Of a stretch of 6,478 nt of DNA, positions 1 through 6,386 are shown piece after piece (positions within the stretch are counted from its first letter, which is position 1; each line of letters begins with the position of its first letter). Origin of the DNA: Candidatus Firestoneibacteriota bacterium (lineage in GTDB: Bacteria; JACRDZ01); assembly GCA_016212735.1 (NCBI GenBank), contig JACRDZ010000170.1, forward strand, positions 1 through 6,478, read 5' to 3'. The position numbers and the translations under genes were made by a program. The notes below the pieces were generated by a model. It had not been told where the DNA came from. It did not search any database and saw nothing but the letters and a program-made list of their open reading frames with translations.

Positions 1-213
1 AACAGCAGAATAATCCATATCAAATATTTTCCCTATTCTCTCTAACTTATACCCGGTATATCTCTTAATTAAATACAATGCTATTTGGCGATTAATATTA
101 CCCTTCCGTTTATAAAATATCTCTCCCTTTTCTATTCCTAACTTATCTGAAATTTTTTTAATTATTTCTTCCTCTGTATGAGTCCCAGTAATCTTTGTTT
201 CTGGTATCTCCCT
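1..213 (-). pseudogene. C-terminal remnant of a REP-associated (Y1) transposase-type protein with DnaA domain IV-like helix-turn-helix
   Basis: The minus strand is open for 71 codons from 213 to the window edge, where the frame continues out of view. The visible part contains RQIALYLIKRYTGYKLERIG and then FDMDYSAV. This matches the pattern of DnaA domain IV (R-Q-I-A-x-Y-L, then I-G-x-x-F and a recognition helix), in the degenerate form known at the C-terminus of many Y1/IS200-like REP-associated transposases of uncultured and deltaproteobacterial genomes. The expected N-terminal HUH nuclease is absent. Reading upstream in the same frame meets TAA at 216-214 and further stops near 244 and 264. 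There is no ATG, GTG or TTG between 213 and the core of the domain. I therefore call it a broken gene, not a small standalone protein. Seen: the open frame, the motif and the stops. Inferred: the transposase origin, because the DnaA-like domain alone cannot prove it. Confidence 0.6.
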
Positions 214-238
214 TTAGAATGAGAAAGTACTAAAGGGA
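209..238. repeat. Inverted repeat, 9-bp perfect stem and 12-nt loop, at the broken end of the transposase remnant
   Basis: TCCCTTTAG at 209-217 pairs perfectly with CTAAAGGGA at 230-238 around the loop AATGAGAAAGTA. The in-frame stop that ends the transposase remnant (216-214, minus) lies inside the left arm. REP-associated transposases act on short palindromes of this size, so a REP-like or element-end hairpin is a reasonable guess. A weak transcription terminator is less likely, because no T-run follows on either strand. Confidence 0.5.
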
Positions 239-286
239 CGCTTTTAACTATTCGAACTTTTCTAGATCATCCTCTGCTTTTTTTCA

Positions 287-315
287 TCGACAAACAAAAA
301 GAAAAGATATAAAAT
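287..315 (+). promoter_or_regulatory. Sigma70-type promoter for the PilO-like gene
   Basis: A -35 box TCGACA (287-292, 5/6 to consensus) and a -10 box TAAAAT (310-315, 5/6) are separated by exactly 17 bases. Transcription would start near 322 and give a leader of about 68 nt before the ATG at 390. The surrounding DNA is A-rich, which raises the chance of random -10 matches, but the -35 box and exact spacing make this the best promoter on this side. Confidence 0.55.
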
Positions 316-333
316 AAATTAAAATTTAATCAG

Positions 334-359
334 GGAAAATACTGCAAAATTAATTTTCC
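334..359 (+). repeat. Inverted repeat in the leader of the PilO-like gene
   Basis: GGAAAAT (334-340) is perfectly complementary to ATTTTCC (353-359) across a 12-nt spacer. It lies between the predicted transcription start and the ribosome binding site, so it could form a 7-bp hairpin in the mRNA leader. The stem is A/U-rich and weak. It matches no known riboswitch or terminator, since a T-run after the stem is missing. Confidence 0.35.
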
Positions 360-389
360 GGCATTTCGCTAAACAGATTGGAATTAAAT

Positions 390-971
390 ATGAAACGTAA
401 TTTATTTTTATTCTTAATTTTAGGTGTACTTATATATGAAGTATTTAATATTGTAACTAAGCGCAAGCTTTCTACAGGACCTCAATATAATAAATTATTC
501 AAAACACAGAATAAAAATGAAAACACTATATCAAAATCAATTATCAGTAACAAAAGAACACAGGAGATATGGGAAAAGTATAACAGGATGACTTTAGATT
601 TCAGCCAGCAAAATGATTTTATCAAAAGTATAAATGAATTATCTAATAAAATCGGATTAACTCAGATACAAATAAAACCCAAAAAATTAAAAGAAGATAA
701 ATCTCTTTTAATTTTCCCTGTTAATATTGAAATAGAAGCAGATTATAATAAAATATATAATTTTGTAAAAGCTATTGAAAATATACCTCTATTTATTAGA
801 GTGGAAAATTTATCTATACAGCATAAAAATAATTTAAATGCAAAAATACTTATTCATGTTCAGGTTATGAAATCAAAAGAGGAAAGATTTTGCGAAGTTT
901 CAAAAAAAACTTTATCTTTAACAATTTTAAATACACCGCAGTCCAGTTTGAAAGACCCTTTTGTACAATAA
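390..971 (+). CDS. PilO-like single-pass membrane protein (type IV pilus / type II secretion assembly-like)
   Basis: This 193-residue protein starts with a short positively charged end (MKR) and one hydrophobic segment at about residues 5-22, predicting an inner-membrane anchor with the rest in the periplasm. Residues about 69-161 resemble the C-terminal PilO/GspM ferredoxin-like domain: a helix ending in NKIGL, a strand LLIFPVNIEIEADYNKIYNF, a helix with AIENIPLFIRVENL, and a last strand AKILIHVQV. PilO normally bridges the PilMNP platform of the type IV pilus; no pilM, pilN or pilP lies nearby, so this is an orphan. The linker is shorter than the coiled coil of classical PilO. The last residues, LKDPFVQ, recall the RDPF/RNPF box of PilP and GspC proteins. 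I start at ATG 390, preceded by GGAA at 380-383; an upstream in-frame TTG at 378 has no ribosome binding site. The family call rests on pattern, not on an alignment. Confidence 0.6.
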   Translation: MKRNLFLFLILGVLIYEVFNIVTKRKLSTGPQYNKLFKTQNKNENTISKSIISNKRTQEIWEKYNRMTLDFSQQNDFIKSINELSNKIGLTQIQIKPKKLKEDKSLLIFPVNIEIEADYNKIYNFVKAIENIPLFIRVENLSIQHKNNLNAKILIHVQVMKSKEERFCEVSKKTLSLTILNTPQSSLKDPFVQ

Positions 972-972
972 A

Positions 973-2394
973 CTATTTATCTTCGATAATTATCGGTTCA
1001 CTCTCACAAACTTTATTTCTACCGCTATTTTTAGCTGTATAAAGAGCTTTATCTCCTTCTGATATAAAACGATAGCAGATATTCTCGAAAAAATCATCAG
1101 AACGTATTATTTTAGACGGACTAGAAGATTTATCAAAAGCCATTGAGCTTATACCAATACTGATAGAAATATGTATTTTTTCTCCTTTAGGAGAATTAAA
1201 TTCTTTATCGTGTATTCTGTCTTTGATTCGTTCAGCGAGGATGATGCCGCCTTTTCTATCAGTATGAGGGAGAATAACAGCAAATTCATCACCTCCATAT
1301 CTGCAGGCAATATCAGTCTGACGAGTGGAGTTTTTGATTATTTGTGAAACTTCTGCCAAAATATAGTCCCCAAACTGATGACCATAAGAATCATTAACAT
1401 TTTTAAAATAATCTATATCCAGAATTAAAATAAGCGATGGATAATTATAACGATAGGATGATCGCATTTCTTCGCGTAATCTTTGAATAAAATATCCTTT
1501 CACATAAAGTTTGGTAAGACTGTCGATTGTAGCTAATTCATAAAGGATAGTATTTTCAATTGCTATGGCAATCTGATTTGCAAAAATCATTAGAAGTTCT
1601 TTGTCATCATCATAATCTTTATATGTTTCTATAAAAATAATGCCCAGAACTTTATCACGTAAAATAATTGGTACAATAAGGATATTTTCTGCGCTTTCTA
1701 TCTGACGTTTTGAAATAGATTTTTCTATTAGTTCTCTTTCATTATTATCCAGTTCTTTAAAACAATTTTTATTTGCAAATTTACCGACTCCAACCTGATA
1801 TTCGAGAAAATCCCCCCATGTTAACATAGAATATCCTAAACCCAGAATCGCAAGAAAACCGTGTTCTCCATCCAGAAGACCTATTATCTGCAGAAGAGTT
1901 CCTTTTAAAAGATCATGCAGAGACTGCATTTTATATATCAGTGGTGTTATTTTTAATATATAACGCAAACCTTCTTTACTTCTCTCAAGCGCATTTAGAT
2001 GATGATAGAATTTAGCTGCCAGCTCTATCAGCATCAGCATTTTTTCTGGACCATCATTTTTATCATGATAACCCTGTATATCAAGCCTTTTCATTATTTC
2101 CAGTGCAGGGATTTCTTTTGCATATCCTGTCTGCAAAATTATCTGTATATTTTGATCTTCTCTTCGTACCTGTTGTATAATTTCTTCAGGTGAAACTCCT
2201 GGCATGAAATAATCTAATAATATTATTTGTATAGTTTTCTTTTTTATTGCTTCTGCTACTTCTTCACGTTTTGAACATATAATAGCATGATATCCTTCTC
2301 TTTCCAATATTATATGTACAGATTTTGCATACATTTCATCATCATCAATAATAATAATAGTATAGTCCGAAGGTCTAATATATCTCTTATTCAT
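973..2394 (-). CDS. Response regulator: receiver-GAF-GGDEF diguanylate cyclase
   Basis: This 473-residue soluble protein probably makes c-di-GMP from two GTP in response to phosphorylation. The receiver domain (about 12-130) has the acidic cluster D17-D18-D19, phospho-acceptor D61 (ILLDYFMPG), T89 and K112 in GYHDK. A GAF-like domain follows (about 150-283) and joins through a signalling helix to the GGDEF domain (about 285-470), which opens with DSLTKLYVKGYF. The Mg-binding D326 (LDIDYFKNVND), the GGDEF signature at 367-371 and the inhibitory RxxD I-site (R358-Q-T-D361) are all present, so the enzyme should be active and product-inhibited. No DNA-binding domain is visible. I start at ATG 2394, which has AAAGGA upstream; a TTG start at 2433 would place that ribosome binding site inside the coding region. 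It lies 91 bp after the KdsC-like gene on the same strand, with its own candidate promoter. No partner histidine kinase is in the window. Confidence 0.92.
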   Translation of the reverse strand: MNKRYIRPSDYTIIIIDDDEMYAKSVHIILEREGYHAIICSKREEVAEAIKKKTIQIILLDYFMPGVSPEEIIQQVRREDQNIQIILQTGYAKEIPALEIMKRLDIQGYHDKNDGPEKMLMLIELAAKFYHHLNALERSKEGLRYILKITPLIYKMQSLHDLLKGTLLQIIGLLDGEHGFLAILGLGYSMLTWGDFLEYQVGVGKFANKNCFKELDNNERELIEKSISKRQIESAENILIVPIILRDKVLGIIFIETYKDYDDDKELLMIFANQIAIAIENTILYELATIDSLTKLYVKGYFIQRLREEMRSSYRYNYPSLILILDIDYFKNVNDSYGHQFGDYILAEVSQIIKNSTRQTDIACRYGGDEFAVILPHTDRKGGIILAERIKDRIHDKEFNSPKGEKIHISISIGISSMAFDKSSSPSKIIRSDDFFENICYRFISEGDKALYTAKNSGRNKVCESEPIIIEDK

Positions 2395-2402
2395 ATAAAA
2401 AA

Positions 2403-2410
2403 TTTCCTTT
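2403..2410 (-). promoter_or_regulatory. Ribosome binding site fixing the start of the GGDEF gene
   Basis: The minus strand reads AAAGGAAA here, ending 8 nt before the ATG at 2394 (10 nt counted from AGGA). It is the only Shine-Dalgarno match near the start and rules against the longer TTG-initiated reading frame. Confidence 0.7.
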
Positions 2411-2453
2411 ATTAAATAATATCTATTATACAATTTTATTAATCAATACATAT

Positions 2454-2482
2454 ATATTAGTACAAAAATACATTTATTTCAA
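2454..2482 (-). promoter_or_regulatory. Candidate promoter of the GGDEF response regulator gene
   Basis: On the minus strand TTGAAA (2482-2477, 5/6) is followed after 17 bases by TAATAT (2459-2454, 4/6). This predicts a start near 2447 and a leader of about 53 nt. A perfect TATAAT (2430-2425) nearer the gene is an alternative -10 box but has a poor -35 box. The region is very A+T-rich, so both are tentative. A promoter here would let the regulator be expressed apart from the KDO genes. Confidence 0.4.
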
Positions 2483-2485
2483 AGT

Positions 2486-3001
2486 TTAATCATAATAAAC
2501 TTCAATAACAGATTTCCATTTTCCCTGATGTTTGATAATTGTTTCTATTATTTCTCTTAATGCTCCATTCCCGCCGGATTTTTTAGTAACAAAATTTGCT
2601 ATTTTTTTTATTTCATCCGGAGCTTCAGGTATGGTTATTCGCAATTTTGCTTTTTTAAAAAATGATAAAACATCCAGATCACTTGCAATCCAGGCTATTT
2701 CATCTTCATTAATACTATTCATTGTTATAAAATTTATATACTGTTCAAAACTCTTTTTGGTAGATATTTGTTCTGTAGTTTTTAGTTCTTTTGCTCGTCT
2801 TTTACTTGAAGGATAAAAATTATTCCCGACTACTACAATTTTCAAGCCTGACATAAGCCCCAGTGTTACTCCCATTCCATCCTGAATATTAGACAAAAAT
2901 ATTTTGTTTTTTTCATTTTGAAGTACTTTATTTTTACCAAGAACACCATACAAGCTTATAAAAAGATATTTTACATTTTTAATTCTATTTTTTAATTGCA
3001 T
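2486..3001 (-). CDS. KdsC-family HAD protein lacking catalytic aspartates (probable KDO-8-phosphate phosphatase pseudoenzyme)
   Basis: Its length (171 residues), position after kdsA and several motifs identify the KDO-8-P phosphatase (KdsC) family: QDGMG at 40-44, K82/K83 as possible motif III lysine, and the C-terminal GGNGALREIIETI (143-155) typical of KdsC. The catalytic residues are mostly missing. Motif I, normally DxDGV with nucleophile and acid/base aspartates, reads S16-L-Y18-G-V. Motif II, normally TGR, reads G59-N-N. Motif IV, normally GDDxxD, reads A106-S-D-L-D-V. Active HAD phosphatases need these aspartates, so hydrolysis of KDO-8-P is unlikely. The frame has no stop or shift and the fold-defining parts are kept, which suggests a retained non-catalytic protein more than recent decay. 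It starts 6 bp after the kdsA stop; the nearest AAGG is 15 nt before the ATG, so translation probably depends on coupling to kdsA. A true KdsC may be encoded elsewhere. Confidence 0.8.
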   Translation of the reverse strand: MQLKNRIKNVKYLFISLYGVLGKNKVLQNEKNKIFLSNIQDGMGVTLGLMSGLKIVVVGNNFYPSSKRRAKELKTTEQISTKKSFEQYINFITMNSINEDEIAWIASDLDVLSFFKKAKLRITIPEAPDEIKKIANFVTKKSGGNGALREIIETIIKHQGKWKSVIEVYYD

Positions 3002-3007
3002 AGAAAA

Positions 3008-3835
3008 CTATATATACCTTTTTGCAATTGTATCTATCTCAATTATCTGCTTTAATAATTCCTTCAATCTGGATAGAGGCAGCATACTGGAAGCATCGCA
3101 CATTGCTTTTTCCGGACATGGATGAGTTTCTATAAATATTGCATCTATTTTACATGCAGCTGCTGCTCTTGATAGAGGGAAAATAAATTCAGGATTACCT
3201 CCGCGCGGATCACTGGACGGGAATCCTGGATTACGTACTATATGTGTTACATCAAACACAATAGGATAACCAAGTTCACGCATAATTGTTAATCCTCTAT
3301 AATCACAAACAAGATTATTATATCCAAATGTCGTTCCTCTTTCAGTGAATAAAATCTGATTATTACCTGTACTTTCAACTTTTTCCGCTAAACTTTTCAT
3401 TGATTGAGGAGACAAAAACTGTCCTTTTTTTATATTAACTGGTTTACCTGTTTTAGCTACTTCAAGAGCAAGTGATGTCTGCTGACATAAATAAGCAGGG
3501 ATTTGAATTATATCCAGAACATCTTTTAAATCTTTTACTTCATATTTGCATTGAACATCTGAAACAACTGGCAGATCAAATTCATTTTTTATTTTTTGCA
3601 GAATTTCCAAACCTTTTTTAAGCCCCGGACCGCTGTATGATTTATGTGATGCTCTGTTTCCTTTATCATATGAAGCTTTGAAAATATAAGGGACTTTTAA
3701 TTCGTCAGTAATTTTTTTAATCTCTTCAGCAATTTTCAAAGTACCTTTTTCATCTTCTATAACACATGGTCCGGCTAAAAGAACAAGAGGATTCTTATTC
3801 CCAATAGTAATATTTTTAACTTTTACTTCCTTCAT
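3008..3835 (-). CDS. kdsA: 3-deoxy-D-manno-octulosonate-8-phosphate synthase (KDO-8-P synthase)
   Basis: This cytoplasmic aldolase-type enzyme condenses phosphoenolpyruvate and D-arabinose-5-phosphate to KDO-8-phosphate, the first committed step of KDO synthesis. The 275-residue protein covers the whole family. Visible signatures are LAGPCVIE (20-27), [12 protein letters not shown] (52-63), IPAYLC (112-117), [11 protein letters not shown] (133-143), [13 protein letters not shown] (164-176) and [20 protein letters not shown] (234-253). C24 occupies the position that is Asn in the metal-free E. coli class and Cys in the metal-dependent class. With H198, E236 and D247 it completes the metal-ligand set known from the Aquifex enzyme, so this should be a metal-dependent KdsA. 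Its ATG lies 20 bp inside the pyrG end, and its AGGA (3847-3844, spacing 8) is also within pyrG, which implies translational coupling. No arabinose-5-phosphate isomerase gene is adjacent. Confidence 0.97.
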   Translation of the reverse strand: MKEVKVKNITIGNKNPLVLLAGPCVIEDEKGTLKIAEEIKKITDELKVPYIFKASYDKGNRASHKSYSGPGLKKGLEILQKIKNEFDLPVVSDVQCKYEVKDLKDVLDIIQIPAYLCQQTSLALEVAKTGKPVNIKKGQFLSPQSMKSLAEKVESTGNNQILFTERGTTFGYNNLVCDYRGLTIMRELGYPIVFDVTHIVRNPGFPSSDPRGGNPEFIFPLSRAAAACKIDAIFIETHPCPEKAMCDASSMLPLSRLKELLKQIIEIDTIAKRYI

Positions 3836-5492
3836 TTTTATTTTCCTTTTTAATTATATGTCCCTTTTTAAGCCCTGTGTTCATTGAACTTTTAATAAAT
3901 TCTTTGAAAATCGGATGCGGTTTTGTAGGTTTTGATTTAAATTCCGGATGGAACTGTACCCCTATAAAAAAAGGATGATCTTTTAATTCAATAACTTCTA
4001 CAATTCTTTCATCAGGTGAAATCCCTGATATAACAAGGCCTTTACTTGTTAATATGTCTCTATATGTATTATTAAATTCAAATCTATGTCTGTGTCTTTC
4101 ATGGATAAGATTATTTTTATATATTTTTCTAAGCAAAGTATTATTAATTATTTTGCATGGATAAGCGCCCAGACGCATTGTACCGCCTAAATTTTTTATA
4201 TTCCGCTGACTTAGAAGAAAATCTATCACAGGATGTTTTGTTTTTTGATTAATTTCATAAGAATGGGCATCTTTAAATCCGCATACATTACGGGCAAATT
4301 CTATAACAGCACACTGCATTCCAAGACAGATGCCAAAATAGGGAATTTTATTTTCTCTGACATATTTAATAGTACTTATTTTTCCTTCAACACCTCGCTC
4401 TCCAAATCCGCCTGGAATAAGAATTCCGCTTAAATCGCGCAAATGGCGTTCTGGCCCGTCTTTTTCAATCATTTCTGCGTCTATCCAATGTACTTTTACC
4501 CTACAATCATTACCCAAGCCGCCATGATTAAGAGCTTCATTAATACTTTTATATGCATCCTGAAGTTCAATATACTTGCCAACAACACCTATATTAATAA
4601 TATATTTTGGATTTTTTTCTTTATAAACAGTTTTTTTCCATTTGTCCAGATTCTCTCCTCGTGATTTAATATTCAACAAACGCAGAATATTTCTATCAAG
4701 ACCATCTTTATGAAAAATAAGCGGTATTTCATATACAGTTTCAACATCAATAGCTTGAATTACACATTCTTTGTCAACATTGCAAAAAAGCGCTATTTTT
4801 TTTCTTAACTCAGGAGAGAGAGTTTTTTCTGTTCTGCAGAGTAAGATATCTGGCTGAATCCCTATTTCTTGAAGATTTTTTACACTGTGCTGAGTTGGTT
4901 TTGTTTTAATCTCTCCTGCTGCTTTGATATATGGAACCAAAGTAAGGTGCAGGTAAATAACATTTTCCTTGCCAACATCATACTTAAATTGTCTGATAGC
5001 TTCCATAAACGGCAAACTTTCAATATCGCCAACTGTTCCTCCTATTTCAACAATAATCACATCAGGTTTAGATTCTTTTGCTACCATTAAAATTCTGTTT
5101 TTAATTTCATCAGTTATATGAGGAACAACCTGTACTGTTCCGCCAAGATAATCTCCATGACGCTCCTTATTAATAACAGAAAAGTAAATTTGTCCTGTGG
5201 TAATGTTATTATTTCTTGTGAGGATAGCGTTTGTATAACGTTCGTAATGTCCAAGGTCAAGGTCTGTTTCTGCTCCATCATCAGTGACAAAAACTTCTCC
5301 ATGCTGAAATGGACTCATTGTCCCGGGATCAACATTTATATAAGGATCAAATTTCATTAAAGATACTAAAAGTCCGTGACTTTCCAGTAAACAGCCTATA
5401 GATGCAGCAGCGATACCTTTCCCTAATGAAGAAACAACTCCTCCTGTAACAAAAATGTATTTTATATTTTTCTTACTTTTATTAGTGGACAC
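3816..5492 (-). CDS. pyrG: CTP synthase (glutamine-hydrolysing)
   Basis: PyrG aminates UTP to CTP using ATP and glutamine; here it stands next to the gene of the CTP-consuming KdsB. The 558-residue protein has the N-terminal synthetase domain (about 10-275) with [10 protein letters not shown] (17-26), [20 protein letters not shown] (48-67), Mg-binding D72 and E149 ([12 protein letters not shown]) and KTKPTQHSV (196-204). The class I glutamine amidotransferase domain (about 298-538) has the oxyanion loop GGFGERG (361-367), nucleophile C389 in GICLGMQ and the H515/E517 pair in GVQFHPE. All catalytic residues are present. Beyond about 540 there is a Lys-rich tail that looks dispensable. The start is GTG at 5492, supported by AAAAGG seven bases upstream; the next Met is residue 46, inside the domain. 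The gene lies 55 bp after kdsB and overlaps kdsA by 20 bp. Confidence 0.98.
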   Translation of the reverse strand: MSTNKSKKNIKYIFVTGGVVSSLGKGIAAASIGCLLESHGLLVSLMKFDPYINVDPGTMSPFQHGEVFVTDDGAETDLDLGHYERYTNAILTRNNNITTGQIYFSVINKERHGDYLGGTVQVVPHITDEIKNRILMVAKESKPDVIIVEIGGTVGDIESLPFMEAIRQFKYDVGKENVIYLHLTLVPYIKAAGEIKTKPTQHSVKNLQEIGIQPDILLCRTEKTLSPELRKKIALFCNVDKECVIQAIDVETVYEIPLIFHKDGLDRNILRLLNIKSRGENLDKWKKTVYKEKNPKYIINIGVVGKYIELQDAYKSINEALNHGGLGNDCRVKVHWIDAEMIEKDGPERHLRDLSGILIPGGFGERGVEGKISTIKYVRENKIPYFGICLGMQCAVIEFARNVCGFKDAHSYEINQKTKHPVIDFLLSQRNIKNLGGTMRLGAYPCKIINNTLLRKIYKNNLIHERHRHRFEFNNTYRDILTSKGLVISGISPDERIVEVIELKDHPFFIGVQFHPEFKSKPTKPHPIFKEFIKSSMNTGLKKGHIIKKENKNEGSKS

Positions 5493-5499
5493 TGATGCA

Positions 5500-5505
5500 C
5501 CTTTT
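5500..5505 (-). promoter_or_regulatory. Ribosome binding site supporting the GTG start of pyrG
   Basis: The minus strand reads AAAAGG, ending 7 nt before the GTG at 5492. No ATG is available near the N-terminus of the conserved P-loop region, so this site decides the start. Confidence 0.7.
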
Positions 5506-5522
5506 AAGTAATATATTATAAT

Positions 5523-5551
5523 ATTTTAATCTTTTGCTTAGTAATTTTCAA
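5523..5551 (-). promoter_or_regulatory. Candidate internal promoter for pyrG-kdsA-kdsC-like
   Basis: On the minus strand TTGAAA (5551-5546, 5/6) and TAAAAT (5528-5523, 5/6) are 17 bases apart. The -35 box overlaps the kdsB stop codon, and the start would fall near 5516, about 24 nt before the pyrG GTG. A partly overlapping 12-bp A/T palindrome ATATTATAATAT (5513-5524) carries a second TATAAT. The high A+T content of the gap makes chance matches likely. If real, it would let CTP synthase be made independently of kdsB. Confidence 0.4.
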
Positions 5552-6324
5552 GCCTTTATTTTTTTCATAATATTTCTAACTTTGTTTAGCTCGAATTGTG
5601 TATCAACTCCTAATGTATCATAAGTTGTTTCCACTGCTTTTATTTTATAACCATTCTCAAGTACACGGAGTTGCTCCAGCTTTTCTATTTTTTCATAATT
5701 TGACATAGGAAGATTAACAATCTTTAATAAAAATTTTTTTGTATAAACATACAAACCTATATGTTTGTAAAATACGAACTTTTTTAACATCCCTGATTTT
5801 TTAAAATTTGTAATATTAAATTTTTCAATATCTCTTACAAATGGAATAGGAGACCGCGAAAAATAAATAGCATTATTATCTTTATCTAAAATTACTTTTG
5901 CAGTATTCGGATTAAACAGTTCTTCTGTTCTGGTAATTTTTTTAACCAGAGTACTCATATTTATTTCATTATCTTCTAAAAAAGGTTTTACAGCCTGATC
6001 AATCATCTCAGGCATTATAAGAGGTTCATCCCCCTGAATATTTACTATAATATCTGCTTTAATTTTTTCTGCAGCTTCTGCCACTCTGTCTGTTCCTGAC
6101 TGGTGACTTTTTGATGTTAAAATAACCTTCCCACCGAATCTTAGAGCACATTTAAATATTCGCACGTCATCTGTTGCAATATATACATCTTTAATAAGAG
6201 AACTTTTTTTAACGCGTTCAAATACATGCTGAATCATAGGTTTCCCATTAATATCTGCCATTGGTTTGCCTGGAAGTCTGGAAGAATTGTATCGAGCTGG
6301 AATTACACCAATAATTTTTATCAT
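5548..6324 (-). CDS. kdsB: 3-deoxy-manno-octulosonate cytidylyltransferase (CMP-KDO synthetase)
   Basis: KdsB activates KDO with CTP to CMP-KDO, the donor for KDO transfer to lipid A, in the cytoplasm. The 258-residue protein has the expected length and motif order: the CTP-binding loop PARYNSSRLPGKP (9-21), ATDDVRI (50-56), SGTDRVAEA (76-84), the Mg-binding NIQGDEP with D99 (95-101), YFSRSPIPF (154-162), HIGLYVY (188-194), LEQLRVLENG (216-225) and the second metal aspartate D241 in GVDTQFEL. It starts at ATG 6324 with GGAG (6336-6333) eight bases upstream. It is the first visible gene of the minus-strand cluster and has a candidate promoter 36 bp or more upstream. A paralogous CMP-sugar synthetase is less likely given the LEQLRxLExG signature and the kdsA/pyrG context. 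Confidence 0.97.
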   Translation of the reverse strand: MIKIIGVIPARYNSSRLPGKPMADINGKPMIQHVFERVKKSSLIKDVYIATDDVRIFKCALRFGGKVILTSKSHQSGTDRVAEAAEKIKADIIVNIQGDEPLIMPEMIDQAVKPFLEDNEINMSTLVKKITRTEELFNPNTAKVILDKDNNAIYFSRSPIPFVRDIEKFNITNFKKSGMLKKFVFYKHIGLYVYTKKFLLKIVNLPMSNYEKIEKLEQLRVLENGYKIKAVETTYDTLGVDTQFELNKVRNIMKKIKA

Positions 6325-6359
6325 TGAACAAGCTCCAAAAATATTATAATTTCAGCAAA

Positions 6360-6386
6360 ATTATCATACTATTAAAATTAAGTCAA
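6360..6386 (-). promoter_or_regulatory. Candidate promoter of the kdsB operon
   Basis: On the minus strand TTGACT (6386-6381, 5/6) is followed after 15 bases by GATAAT (6365-6360, 5/6). The spacing is a little short; TAATTT at 17-base spacing is a weaker -10 alternative. A perfect TATAAT at 6348-6343 is another -10 candidate but lacks a good -35 box. The leader would be about 25-30 nt. Nothing else recognisable was seen in 6387-6478. Confidence 0.45.

Noticed and set aside
378..389. Upstream TTG start for the PilO-like gene
   Set aside because: ATG 390 has a GGAA at suitable spacing, whereas TTG 378 has no Shine-Dalgarno match.
1999..2193. 64-codon plus-strand open frame
   Set aside because: It lies antisense within the receiver-encoding part of the cyclase gene, is rich in Phe/Tyr/Ile as expected from a shadow frame, and matches no family I recognise.
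2395..2433. TTG-initiated N-terminal extension of the GGDEF protein
   Set aside because: The added 13 codons contain the AAAGGA ribosome binding site of ATG 2394, and the receiver domain does not need them.
2532..2816. 94-codon plus-strand open frame opposite the KdsC-like gene
   Set aside because: It is a shadow of the KdsC-like gene, whose own frame shows family motifs; the hydrophobic runs come from complementing Lys- and Glu-rich codons.
4233..5360. Several 60-80 codon open frames on both strands within pyrG
   Set aside because: All lie inside the strongly conserved pyrG frame and have no convincing ribosome binding site or motif.
5513..5524. 12-bp palindrome ATATTATAATAT as an operator
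   Set aside because: It consists only of A and T in a very A+T-rich gap and overlaps promoter-like boxes, so chance is a sufficient explanation.
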